15,163 nucleotides of DNA from Oscillospiraceae bacterium (lineage in GTDB: Bacteria; Bacillota; Clostridia; Oscillospirales; Ruminococcaceae), in NCBI GenBank assembly GCA_016303195.1, contig JAEDMD010000022.1, forward strand, positions 1 to 15,163. Direction: 5' to 3'. Shown here one piece after another: positions 1 to 7,079 of this stretch. A model generated the notes under the pieces. That model made no database searches. It saw only the letters and a program-made list of their open reading frames with translations, and was not told where the DNA came from. How positions within the stretch are numbered: the first letter of the stretch is position 1; each line of letters starts with the position of its first letter. The position numbers and the translations under genes were made by a program.

Positions 1-732
1 TTCGGGAAGGAATACAAATGCAGAGATCTTGCCTTCCTGATTACAGAAATAAGAAAAGAATTCTTCATACGTCGGTTCAGCAGGTGCTTCAAACGGCATC
101 GTTCGCCGATTGATGGTCGGTATCCACAGCTTGCCTGCCTGAGTATAGCTGCGGATATAGTTCTTCGCATTCTCTAAAAGCTCATCCTCAAATAAAGGGA
201 AAACATATTCATCGCCGCTTATCTCATCGCTGTCCTCTGTTCCGTAAGCGCAAAAACGTCTGCCCTCATCATCCTCAAGGGTATAGGTCGTGGGTCTCTT
301 TTCGGGTATCGGCGTGTCCCAAAACTCCCACTGAACATCTCTGCATATGAATTTGAACTCCTTGCCGTACTTTGCATTCAGCTTTTCGAGCGCCGCCTGT
401 TCCTCTGACGGTACTTTCTCTATGTCATCGGTATAAATCTCGCTCTCATATTCTTCGGTGGTCATTTCTGTCTCAGTGACAGCTTCGGCAGTTGTCACAG
501 CAGAGGTTGTTGTTTCAGTAGTAGTTGTTGTCACAGCAGAAGTTGTTGTTTCAGTGGCAGTTGTTTCGATCACGGTGTCAGTGTTAACGATCGCTGTTCC
601 TGTTTCGACATGGACTGTAACTTCCGATCGTTCTGATGTTTCGTTCTTTGATGTTTCCGATGATGCGGCATTTTTTTCAGAACAGCCCGTGAGCATGAGT
701 ACTGCTGTCAGCGTAAGAATAAGTTTTTTCAT
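1..732 (-). CDS. Thr-rich lipoprotein, C-terminus cut off by window edge
   Basis: The frame is open from an ATG at 732 to the window edge, giving 244 codons with no stop, so the C-terminus is missing. The N-terminus is a lipoprotein signal: MKK, a hydrophobic stretch, then a lipobox LTGC with the lipidated Cys at residue 17. A linker of roughly residues 20-90 is rich in Thr, Ser, Glu and Val and includes two copies of a 12-residue repeat. A more ordinary globular region follows, with many aromatic and acidic residues. I do not recognise its fold. The ATG overlaps the malQ stop as ATGA (4 bp), so it is probably translationally coupled to malQ; a weak AGGATG ribosome site lies at 742-747. It is likely an exported, membrane-anchored protein. 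A role in glycan binding is only a guess from its malQ neighbour. Confidence 0.85.
   Translation of the reverse strand, partial: MKKLILTLTAVLMLTGCSEKNAASSETSKNETSERSEVTVHVETGTAIVNTDTVIETTATETTTSAVTTTTTETTTSAVTTAEAVTETEMTTEEYESEIYTDDIEKVPSEEQAALEKLNAKYGKEFKFICRDVQWEFWDTPIPEKRPTTYTLEDDEGRRFCAYGTEDSDEISGDEYVFPLFEDELLENAKNYIRSYTQAGKLWIPTINRRTMPFEAPAEPTYEEFFSYFCNQEGKISAFVFLPE
491..562 (-). repeat. two 36-bp tandem repeats inside the lipoprotein linker
   Basis: Positions 491-526 and 527-562 are near-identical 36-bp units, differing at about three bases. They encode two copies of a 12-residue Thr-rich block (…ETTTSAVTT…). Being a multiple of three, they can change linker length without breaking the frame. 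Confidence 0.85.
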
Positions 733-2201
733 CTGTTATACATCCTGTTCAATTTTTTTATTTTTTTAGCGAGAGTTGGCGAAAAATCAGAAGAATGTGT
801 GCGGAACTGCCAGTTGTTGCCGAGAGTTGACGGTGTGTTCATTCTTCCGTCCTTGCCGCTGTCAAGGAAATCCTGTATCTGAGCCGCCGCAACCATTGCG
901 ATGCTTCCCCATGTCTGACGGATGACCGCCATCGGGATATCTTTCTTTTTCTTCACGTTCAGATACTTCATCGCAAATTTCAGCGACTTCTTGTCCAGTG
1001 TCTCCACCCACCCACGGAGAGTTTCGTTATCGTGAGTGCCCGTATAGGCGAAACAGTTAGTCGTTGTGAAATTATGGGGCAGATATTCATTTTCGCCGTC
1101 GGAAAAGCCGAATTGCAGGACTTTCATGCCGGGATAACCGCATTTGCCGAGCATTTCATAGACCTCAGGCGTAAGGAATCCCAAGTCCTCCGCAATAATA
1201 TTCAGCTTTCCCAGTTTCTCCTCAGCCTTTCTGAAAAGCTCGTAGTCAGGGCCTTTTTTCCATTCGCCGACAGTGGCATCCTCGTTGCCGTAGGGGATGG
1301 TGTAGTAGCTTTCAAAGCCACGGAAATGGTCAATGCGGACGATATCATACAGCTTTACGGCATTGGCGATACGGTTTATCCACCAATCGTAGCCTGTTTT
1401 CTTGTGATAAGCCCAGTTGTAGAGTGGATTTCCCCAAAGCTGACCTGTCGGTGAGAAATCATCGGGCGGACAGCCTGCAACTGCGATGGGCTTGTGTTCC
1501 TTGTCGAAATAGAACAGCTTAGGCGAAGCCCATGCTTCAACGCTGTCAAGAGCGCAGTATATCGGTATATCGCCGATTATCTCAATACCGCTGTCATTGG
1601 CACATTTTTTCAGTTCCGACCACTGCTTGTAGAACTGGAACTGCATGAACTTGTAGAAACCGATATCATTTTTCAGTTCCTTCTTAGCGGCATTGACAGC
1701 AGCCGCCTTATGGAGGGAGATATCCTCCTCCCACTCATACCATGCCTTACCGCCGTTCTTGGCTTTCAGCGCCATGAACAAAGCGTATTCATCCAGCCAT
1801 TTCTTGTTTTCGGTGCAGAAATCCTTGTATTCAGGCACTTTCGCAGGCTTGAACCTTTCATAAGCCATTCTCAGCACCTTGAAGCAGTTCTCGTAGATAA
1901 TGCTGTAATCTACCTTATCGGGACTGCTTTCCCATGTAAACGAAGCAAATTCGTGGTGTTCGAGAAGTCCGTCAGCTTCAAGGATATCGAAGTCGATGAA
2001 GTAGGGATTTCCTGCATTGACTGAAAATGACTGATAGGGCGAATCTCCGTAGCTTGTGGGAGACAGCGGGAGTATCTGCCAGCATTTAGTTCCGCTTGCC
2101 CTGAGAAAATCCACGAAATTGTAAGCGGCTTTTCCCATTTTGCCTATTCCGTAAGCTGACGGAAGGCTTGAAATATGCATAAGTATGCAGCTTTTTCTCA
2201 T
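729..2201 (-). CDS. malQ: 4-alpha-glucanotransferase (amylomaltase, GH77)
   Basis: A 490-residue cytoplasmic enzyme that transfers alpha-1,4-glucan segments between maltodextrins in maltose/starch breakdown. Length and motifs fit bacterial GH77. The N-terminal GILLHISSLP-type segment appears as CILMHISSLPSAYGIG (residues 5-20). The catalytic nucleophile Asp291 lies in VRIDHFRGF, the acid/base Glu338 in IIAEDLG, and the third carboxylate Asp391 in GTHDNET. All three catalytic residues are present, so it should be active. The ATG start follows GAGGTGAG (2207-2214) at normal spacing. Its stop overlaps the start of the downstream lipoprotein gene. The upstream leader holds a terminator-like hairpin (2235-2258), which may control expression. 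Identification is from conserved family motifs. Confidence 0.97.
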   Translation of the reverse strand: MRKSCILMHISSLPSAYGIGKMGKAAYNFVDFLRASGTKCWQILPLSPTSYGDSPYQSFSVNAGNPYFIDFDILEADGLLEHHEFASFTWESSPDKVDYSIIYENCFKVLRMAYERFKPAKVPEYKDFCTENKKWLDEYALFMALKAKNGGKAWYEWEEDISLHKAAAVNAAKKELKNDIGFYKFMQFQFYKQWSELKKCANDSGIEIIGDIPIYCALDSVEAWASPKLFYFDKEHKPIAVAGCPPDDFSPTGQLWGNPLYNWAYHKKTGYDWWINRIANAVKLYDIVRIDHFRGFESYYTIPYGNEDATVGEWKKGPDYELFRKAEEKLGKLNIIAEDLGFLTPEVYEMLGKCGYPGMKVLQFGFSDGENEYLPHNFTTTNCFAYTGTHDNETLRGWVETLDKKSLKFAMKYLNVKKKKDIPMAVIRQTWGSIAMVAAAQIQDFLDSGKDGRMNTPSTLGNNWQFRTHSSDFSPTLAKKIKKLNRMYNR

Positions 2202-2234
2202 AAAAACTCACCTCGTTGATTTATTTTTCGGCAA

Positions 2235-2258
2235 TTAAAAAGCGGCGAAGCTCGCTTT
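2235..2258 (-). terminator. terminator-like hairpin in the malQ leader (possible attenuator)
   Basis: On the minus strand the arms AAAGCG and CGCTTT enclose an inner GC-GAA-GC type mini-stem, followed by TTTTTAATT. This has the form of an intrinsic terminator, and it sits about 35 bases before the malQ start with no minus-strand gene seen upstream. It could attenuate malQ transcription or end a short leader RNA. Only the structure is seen; regulation is inferred. Confidence 0.5.
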
Positions 2259-2271
2259 ACGGCTGATACAT
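2257..2271 (-). CDS. possible 4-codon leader peptide (MYQP) ahead of malQ
   Basis: On the minus strand GGGGAG (2277-2282) is followed after five bases by ATG, three codons (Tyr, Gln, Pro) and TAA, directly abutting the terminator-like hairpin. The ribosome site and spacing are good, but such a short frame can occur by chance. If real, ribosome position on it could influence folding of the adjacent hairpin. Confidence 0.2.
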   Translation of the reverse strand: MYQP

Positions 2272-2321
2272 AAGAACTCCCCTCGGCTTGACCGACGAAT
2301 TTATTTTATTGCCAAAATAAT

Positions 2322-2342
2322 AACTCGTAATTATTCATTGAT
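2322..2342. repeat. AT-rich degenerate 7-bp-period repeat
   Basis: The 7-mers AACTCGT and AATTATT, followed by a diverged third unit, are found between divergent malQ and the small membrane protein gene. They match units of the repeat at 5537-5557. Confidence 0.5.
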
Positions 2343-2382
2343 TTTCGGTAATACTACCATAAAAAGAAACGAGGTTAGACGT

Positions 2383-2763
2383 ATGAAGATATCACAGCAT
2401 CTTATCGCATTTTTTATGGGGTATTTCCTTTACTGTCTGTTTGAGATAGACACCCGTGGCTACACTCACTGGACAATGGCGCTGACAGGCGGTATCGCCA
2501 TGACAATGCTGTATGCCGTCAACTGCCGTGACGGAATGACACTGCCGAAAAGCTGTTTTCTCGGTGCGCTCATCATCACGGCTATGGAGTTCGCCGTGGG
2601 TATATTTGATAATATTATTATGCGCTGGAATGTCTGGGATTACTCAGATATGCCATTCAACATAATGGGGCAGATATGCCTTCCCTTTTCCCTCATGTGG
2701 ACGGTAATGTGCGTACCTGCCTTTTATTTATGCAGGCTTATCAGACTAAGGTATGAGATATAA
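2383..2763 (+). CDS. small membrane protein, putative ABC-transporter type IV family (PF06541-like)
   Basis: A 126-residue protein with four hydrophobic segments (about residues 5-20, 27-43, 58-75 and 95-115). The motifs GALIITAMEFAVGIFDN and WDYSDMPFNIMGQICLPFS resemble the conserved core of the small integral membrane family annotated as putative ABC-transporter type IV. Function in that family is unproven and no ATPase partner lies nearby. I chose ATG 2383, which has GAGG at 2371-2374, over the upstream in-frame ATG at 2338, which has no ribosome site. It is one of only two plus-strand genes here, divergent from malQ and convergent with the hydrolase gene, with a single base between the two stop codons. 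Confidence 0.8.
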   Translation: MKISQHLIAFFMGYFLYCLFEIDTRGYTHWTMALTGGIAMTMLYAVNCRDGMTLPKSCFLGALIITAMEFAVGIFDNIIMRWNVWDYSDMPFNIMGQICLPFSLMWTVMCVPAFYLCRLIRLRYEI

Positions 2764-2764
2764 C

Positions 2765-4090
2765 TCAATATCCCTGCTCTTTCAGCTTGCGGACGATATC
2801 GACATAGAATTCACGCACATCGAAATCCTCGATATTTTCACGCATAAGGTCAACGATATCGCCGTGGCTGATACCACGCTTATGCTTTGGCTTGATAAGG
2901 GTAAAATCGCCGTGTTTAGCGGATTCCTCCCATACAAGGCCATCGTTTGCGCCGTTCAGCTTCTTGATGAGAAGATAGCCGATATTCAGCGGAAATCCTG
3001 CCGAACCCGACTCTCTCATGACGGTCATATAGCTTCTGTATGAAACATTCGGCGAATCTGGCATTTTCTTGTTCTGCTCCTTTCGGTTTATGGCGCTCAG
3101 GTCATTGACACCTGCCATAAAATCGGGAGCGGTATCGCCCAGCTTGTGGAAAATGGTGTTATACTTGTTTTCGAGGAAACTTTTCAGTCCGTCGGGAACT
3201 TTTTCCAGCAGATAATCGACCATATCGCAACCCTCATGCGGAGTGTTCATGGTAGTCAGTGTAGCTACATATTTATCCATTCCGAGACAGCTTATAGCAT
3301 AGCGTGAGTCAAGTCCGCCTTTGGAATGGGCAATGATATTGACTTTTTCTGCGCCTGATTCCTTGATAACGTCGAGAATGGTCTTTTTCAGTTCAGCGGC
3401 ACTGTCTGCAACTGCCAGCGATGACTGCTGTTTGCCGTAGTAGACCTTAGCGCCGTTTTTGATGAGGGTCGCAGGTATGCGTCCCCAGTAGTTGACAAGC
3501 TGCCAGTCACGGAAGAAAATGCCGTGAACGAGGATTATCGGGTACTTTGTACTGCAAACCTCATTTTCCGCACGTGCATTGTCCAGTTCTATCCTGTCAG
3601 CCTCGATGATATATTCACGCCTTGCGGTCTGGTAATATTTCCGCACAAGGAAGATATTGACCACAGGACACCACCAGAACATCAGCAGGAGAACATAGTC
3701 CCTGATCTTCACCTGTTTTGCGCCTGAAACGATTTTTGCGACACCTATGAACACCATAAATCCGATAACAGCGATGGCAATAACAGCACCGCCTATCTTG
3801 AATCCCACAGCCGCCTCTGATCTTACCATCCACACAATGAGAGCGATAACAGAGATCACCGCCGCCCATCCGCCTGTGAGAATCAGGTCAGCGCCACGCT
3901 GTATGCGTCTCAGTCTTGGTGACGGTGCATCCTTGCCACGCTTGAAAAGCGTGAATAAATATGCAAAGACGATAACAATGATAAAAATTATCTTCAATGC
4001 CGCAGATATGCTGAGTTCGCAGAAACAGATCATACAGCATGAGAGCAGGACAGCTATAATAATATCAAATAAAAGAAATGTTTTTTTCAT
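2765..4090 (-). CDS. membrane-anchored alpha/beta hydrolase, triacylglycerol-lipase-like
   Basis: A 441-residue two-part protein. Residues 1-150 contain about five hydrophobic segments (near 5-25, 30-48, 70-90, 97-121 and 131-150). A lipase-type alpha/beta hydrolase domain follows. The oxyanion-hole strand reads IILVHGIF (185-192), the nucleophile elbow is AHSKGG with Ser256, and the likely acid and base are Asp383 (NDG) and His409 (SHGD). The overall pattern (LVHG, AHSKGG, TPHEG) matches bacterial lipases/esterases. The substrate is unknown; acyl esters of membrane lipids or acylated polysaccharides are possibilities. The ATG has AGGAG about five bases upstream. It lies downstream of the zinc-ribbon gene with a hairpin between them, so it may be partly co-transcribed. 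A TM-lipase fusion is less common than secreted lipases. Confidence 0.88.
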   Translation of the reverse strand: MKKTFLLFDIIIAVLLSCCMICFCELSISAALKIIFIIVIVFAYLFTLFKRGKDAPSPRLRRIQRGADLILTGGWAAVISVIALIVWMVRSEAAVGFKIGGAVIAIAVIGFMVFIGVAKIVSGAKQVKIRDYVLLLMFWWCPVVNIFLVRKYYQTARREYIIEADRIELDNARAENEVCSTKYPIILVHGIFFRDWQLVNYWGRIPATLIKNGAKVYYGKQQSSLAVADSAAELKKTILDVIKESGAEKVNIIAHSKGGLDSRYAISCLGMDKYVATLTTMNTPHEGCDMVDYLLEKVPDGLKSFLENKYNTIFHKLGDTAPDFMAGVNDLSAINRKEQNKKMPDSPNVSYRSYMTVMRESGSAGFPLNIGYLLIKKLNGANDGLVWEESAKHGDFTLIKPKHKRGISHGDIVDLMRENIEDFDVREFYVDIVRKLKEQGY

Positions 4091-4100
4091 ATATCTCCTT

Positions 4101-4137
4101 AAAAGAAACAGGCCATTCCGTATGTCGGAACAGCCTG
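4101..4137 (-). terminator. hairpin with U-rich tail between zinc-ribbon and hydrolase genes
   Basis: Arms 4109-4120 and 4126-4137 pair with two adjacent mismatches (outer CAGGC, inner TTCCG on the plus strand). On the minus strand the hairpin is followed by GTTTCTTTT, and the hydrolase ribosome site begins immediately after. It probably ends most zinc-ribbon transcripts and limits readthrough into the hydrolase gene. Confidence 0.6.
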
Positions 4138-4182
4138 AACGATACTATATCCGCTTTTGCGATCAATAGCTCTTGTTTATTA

Positions 4183-4590
4183 TCAGATGATGATCTTACC
4201 TTCTGAGTTGAGATCGGATGAATCAAAACCCATGAAATTCTCGTCCTCGATATCGGGCAGTCTTGCACCGCAGCGTCCGCAGAACTGGAAACGCTCGTTT
4301 ACTTCTGCATTGCACTTAGGGCAGATCTTATATCCACGGATACCGTTAAGCTCGAATCTCATCTTCTTGATACGTCTGATCCTTGTGTCGATATCGTCAC
4401 AAAGAGCCTTGAGTCCTTCCGGATCTTCGTTGCGTGTCTTGTAGTATTTTTTGCCTATATCGCCGAAGATCTCGCCTATTCTTTCTTCCTCGTAAAGTAT
4501 CTTTCTTTTCAGATTATTAGCCTCGGAAATGCTTTTAGCCTTATCGGAAGCTCCACGGCTTACGTCACCGATCTTATCTAAAATGCTCAT
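4183..4590 (-). CDS. zinc-ribbon domain protein with N-terminal helical region
   Basis: A 135-residue soluble protein. Residues 1-80 are charged and mostly helical, probably a coiled coil. A zinc-ribbon follows: CPKC (near 95-98) and CGRC (near 110-113), four Cys in two CxxC knuckles suited to one Zn ion. The C-terminus is acidic. Proteins of this plan are common in Clostridia, usually annotated only as zinc-ribbon domain proteins, and their partners are unknown. The ATG start has AGGAGTGAT upstream. A near-perfect sigma-A promoter lies about 50 bases upstream (4639-4667), so it starts its own transcript rather than depending on the ACT gene. The downstream hairpin separates it from the hydrolase gene. 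Confidence 0.85.
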   Translation of the reverse strand: MSILDKIGDVSRGASDKAKSISEANNLKRKILYEEERIGEIFGDIGKKYYKTRNEDPEGLKALCDDIDTRIRRIKKMRFELNGIRGYKICPKCNAEVNERFQFCGRCGARLPDIEDENFMGFDSSDLNSEGKIII

Positions 4591-4638
4591 TCTTCATCAC
4601 TCCTATAATTTTTCACGCTGTTAGCTTTATAATAATAT

Positions 4639-4667
4639 ATTATACGATACAACAGAAAATTTGTCAA
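4639..4667 (-). promoter_or_regulatory. consensus sigma-A promoter for the zinc-ribbon gene
   Basis: On the minus strand TTGACA (4662-4667) and TATAAT (4639-4644) are separated by exactly 17 bases, matching the housekeeping consensus fully. The predicted start lies about 40 bases before the zinc-ribbon ATG. Confidence 0.88.
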
Positions 4668-4714
4668 GGGCTTTCAAAACAAATTTAAATAAGTGATCGG
4701 GATTTGTGCAATTA

Positions 4715-5149
4715 TCACATTTCGGCGATATCATTTTCGGTAAGCTGAATAATTCCTGCGTCATTGAGAGCGGAAGAAGCGTTATCGTTATCGTCAACTC
4801 TTATAACAAATGAGACTGATCTGTCGGATTTGCCTATAAAAGCGTAGAGATATTCGATATTAACACCGCTGTCGCCGAGAACGTCGAGGACACGGCTGAG
4901 CTGACCGGGTGAATCGGGGATAGAAATAGCAACTACCTCTGTAACAGTAACGGCATATGAAGCGTCTCTGAGGATGTCAACGGTCTTTTCAGTGTCGTTG
5001 ACGATGAGACGGAGAATACCGAAATCTTTAGTATCAGCCAGCGCCATAGCCCTTATATTGATCTTGCTGTTTTTGAGGAGTTTCATTGCCTCTGCCAGTT
5101 TAGTTGGCTTATTTTCTACAAAAACCGAGATCTGTCTTACATTTGACAT
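4715..5149 (-). CDS. tandem ACT-domain protein of the ior/paaK operon
   Basis: A 144-residue protein made of two ACT domains, about residues 4-68 and 71-140. The first opens RQISVFVENKPTKLAEAMKLL, the second ISIPDSPGQLSRVLDVL followed by GVNIEYLYAF. ACT domains bind small ligands, usually amino acids, at dimer interfaces. No enzyme domain is attached, so a sensory or regulatory subunit role is likely. This type of free-standing double-ACT protein is often encoded next to phenylacetate-CoA ligase and indolepyruvate oxidoreductase genes, as here, so aromatic amino acids are the best guess for its ligand. The ATG has AGGAGG seven bases upstream. No strong terminator was seen after its stop; only a weak GTGAT/ATCAC pairing near 4695-4720. 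Confidence 0.9.
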   Translation of the reverse strand: MSNVRQISVFVENKPTKLAEAMKLLKNSKINIRAMALADTKDFGILRLIVNDTEKTVDILRDASYAVTVTEVVAISIPDSPGQLSRVLDVLGDSGVNIEYLYAFIGKSDRSVSFVIRVDDNDNASSALNDAGIIQLTENDIAEM

Positions 5150-5226
5150 AGCATAACCTCCTTGACAGCGTCAGTATTCAGAGGGAGGCTGTCCCTCCAA
5201 ACACCTTCGCCTATCCTTTTCTGAAA

Positions 5227-5451
5227 TTATTCCTTTGGCAGATCCTCATACATAACGAGGGCGGAGAAGTCCTCCAGATGCTCGTTAACGTGAGTCTGTG
5301 CATCGTGACACATACCGAGAGCGGTGCTGTACTTGATATCGATCACCTTTACCGACTGGATGAACTGGTTGAGTTCGTTCTCGAAGATTGCGAATTTCTC
5401 ATACTTTTCCTGCTCAGGCATATAGTTTGTTGAGAATAATTTGATTTTCAT
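5227..5451 (-). CDS. small protein resembling the Cse60 family
   Basis: A 74-residue protein with a strong AGGAGG ribosome site. The pattern VIDIKYST (near 36-43) and the C-terminal FSALVMYED resemble the small Cse60-like proteins of Firmicutes, in which a VxDIKFS strand precedes a variable loop and an ALIIYE strand. In B. subtilis Cse60 is a sporulation-expressed protein of unknown function, so no activity can be assigned. It lies between the phenylacetate-CoA ligase (137 bases upstream) and the ACT-domain gene (77 bases downstream), all on the minus strand, so it is probably part of the same operon. The family assignment rests on a short motif only. Confidence 0.7.
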   Translation of the reverse strand: MKIKLFSTNYMPEQEKYEKFAIFENELNQFIQSVKVIDIKYSTALGMCHDAQTHVNEHLEDFSALVMYEDLPKE

Positions 5452-5536
5452 AAAAGGACCTCCTTGAAATATGATAAAATATTTATTATAAAGGCTGATA
5501 TGCCTCTATATCGTTATATAATCCATTCTTTTATTT

Positions 5537-5557
5537 AATTCGTAATGCGTAATTATT
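5537..5557. repeat. AT-rich degenerate 7-bp-period repeat
   Basis: Three consecutive 7-mers begin with AA and end in GT or TT (for example AATTCGT then AATGCGT). The same 7-mer AATTATT also occurs in the similar repeat at 2322-2342. Confidence 0.6.
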
Positions 5558-5587
5558 GTGTTCGCTGTCGCTTACAAATTCAAAATT

Positions 5588-6895
5588 TTAATCGTGAAGT
5601 TTACGTCTGTCGATAACTCTTACAGCCTTGCCCTCGCTTCTGGTGATAGACTTAGGTGAAACAAGGTGAACCTTAGGATTGATTCCGAGCATAGTCTTGA
5701 TAGCCTCAGCAAGATCACGCTCCTGCTTCTGCATATCCTTGACCTTATCAGAGAACTGATCCGGATTCATCTCAACGCTGATATCAAGAGTATCTGTATT
5801 GTTCACACGGTCAACTTCGATGAGATAGTTAGGTGAATAGCCCTGCTCGATGAGAACAGTTTCTATCTGGCTTGGGAATACATTTACGCCACGAATTATC
5901 ATCATATCGTCGCTTCTTCCCATTGGCTTTGCCATCTTGATGAGAGTACGTCCGCATGAGCATTTCTTGCGTGAAAGCACACAAAGGTCACGGGTGCGGT
6001 AGCGGAGAAGCGGGAATGCTTCCTTTGTGATGCTTGTGAATACAAGCTCGCCTACTTCGCCCTCAGGGAGAACTTCGCCTGTTTCGGGATCGATTATCTC
6101 AGGAATGAAGTTATCCTCATTGATATGCATACCTGTCTGCTCTGAACACTCAAAAGCAACACCGGGGCCGCTTGATTCGGTAAGGCCGTAGATATCGAAA
6201 GCCTTTATTCCGAGAGATTTCTCGATAGAACGGCGCATTTCCTCAGTCCACGGCTCAGCACCGAAAATACCTGCCTTGAGCTGGATATCATCGGGAGTAA
6301 GGCCCATATCGTGGAGAGTTTCGCCGATATAAGCGGCATAAGACGGTGTACAGCAAAGTATTGTAGCACCGAGGTCACGCATGAACTGTATCTGTCTTTC
6401 GGTATTTCCCGAACTCATGGGGAGAGTGAGACATCCTCTCTTGTGAGAACCGCCGTGAAGTCCCATACCGCCTGTAAAAAGTCCGTAGCCGTAAGCTACC
6501 TGCACAACGTCATCTTCTGTACCGCCTGCGGCAGTGATGGCTCTTGCGACGCAGTCCTCCCACATATCAACGTCATTCTGGGTGTAGAAAGCAACTACAC
6601 GCTTGCCCGTTGTACCGCTTGTAGCGTGTATTCTTACACAATCGCTGAGCGGCTTTGCAAGAAGACCGTAGGGATAAGCCTCACGGAGATCGGCTTTTGA
6701 TAGAAAGGGCAGCTTGTGAAGATCGTCGGTACTTTTGATATCTTCGGGCTTTACACCTTTTTTGTCCATAAGGTCACGGTAATACTTCACATTTTCATAA
6801 ACGTGCTTTACCTGTGCCACGAGACGTTCATCCTGAAGCTTTTTCATATCTTCACGGGATGCACACTCGATTTCTTCGTTCCAATATCTTTCCAT
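5588..6895 (-). CDS. paaK: phenylacetate-CoA ligase
   Basis: A 435-residue cytoplasmic AMP-forming ligase that activates phenylacetate, and often indoleacetate or hydroxyphenylacetate, with ATP and CoA. Adenylate-forming motifs are all visible: P-loop ATSGTTGK (91-98), YGLTE (236-240), YRTRDL (299-304), GRSDDMMIIRG (326-336) and the C-terminal lysine in EGKAVRVIDRRK (Lys423). The length matches the PaaK family. A short Cys motif KCSCG (311-315) is also present. The ATG at 6895 is the only reasonable in-frame start; its GGAG is about 12 bases upstream, farther than usual. It follows iorB by 175 bases. The pairing with iorAB and an ACT protein is a well-known arrangement in anaerobes and archaea, which supports arylacetate as substrate. 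Confidence 0.95.
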   Translation of the reverse strand: MERYWNEEIECASREDMKKLQDERLVAQVKHVYENVKYYRDLMDKKGVKPEDIKSTDDLHKLPFLSKADLREAYPYGLLAKPLSDCVRIHATSGTTGKRVVAFYTQNDVDMWEDCVARAITAAGGTEDDVVQVAYGYGLFTGGMGLHGGSHKRGCLTLPMSSGNTERQIQFMRDLGATILCCTPSYAAYIGETLHDMGLTPDDIQLKAGIFGAEPWTEEMRRSIEKSLGIKAFDIYGLTESSGPGVAFECSEQTGMHINEDNFIPEIIDPETGEVLPEGEVGELVFTSITKEAFPLLRYRTRDLCVLSRKKCSCGRTLIKMAKPMGRSDDMMIIRGVNVFPSQIETVLIEQGYSPNYLIEVDRVNNTDTLDISVEMNPDQFSDKVKDMQKQERDLAEAIKTMLGINPKVHLVSPKSITRSEGKAVRVIDRRKLHD

Positions 6896-6942
6896 TGGAT
6901 ATTCATACTCCTTTAATCTAAACTTTTATGTTGAAGTATTAT

Positions 6943-6991
6943 CTGACAGTTCTCAGGTGACAGAGTGATTTGTCAATTCTCAGGTGTCAGC
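6943..6991. repeat. degenerate 7-bp-period repeat, TGACA-type units
   Basis: Read on the minus strand, successive 7-mers are of the form YTGASAM (CTGACAC, then CTGAGAA), then after a phase shift TGWSAVM (for example TGAGAAC). The phrase TCTCAGGTG occurs twice, 30 bases apart. It lies between iorB and paaK and codes for nothing obvious. Confidence 0.6.
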
Positions 6992-7010
6992 GGGCGGATG
7001 ATATCCGCCC
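6992..7010. repeat. GGGCGGAT / ATCCGCCC perfect hairpin repeat
   Basis: An 8-bp perfect inverted repeat with a GAT loop, followed by CCTACA-like sequence. It has no U-tract on either strand, so it is not a standard terminator. It resembles a dispersed intergenic hairpin (TGTAGGGGCG…CGCCCG) that I recall from several Clostridia genomes. Confidence 0.65.
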
Positions 7011-7051
7011 CTACATTTGCTTTGGAAAAATGCCGAGGACAGTATTCCCAA

Positions 7052-7079
7052 CTAACCGCTAAGCACTAATCACTTAGCA
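7052..7079. repeat. degenerate 7-bp-period repeat overlapping the iorB 3' end
   Basis: Four 7-mers in register, of the form CTAANCR (for example CTAACCG, CTAAGCA), cover the last codons and stop of iorB. The C-terminal residues NAK of IorB are encoded within it, so the repeat has been recruited into the coding end. Confidence 0.6.

Noticed and set aside
458..769. Val-rich 103-codon open frame on the plus strand
   Set aside because: It is the antisense of the Thr-rich repeat linker of the lipoprotein, which explains its composition.
1494..2024. 176-codon open frame on the plus strand
   Set aside because: It lies wholly antisense to malQ, has no ribosome site and its product has no family features; a shadow of malQ codon usage.
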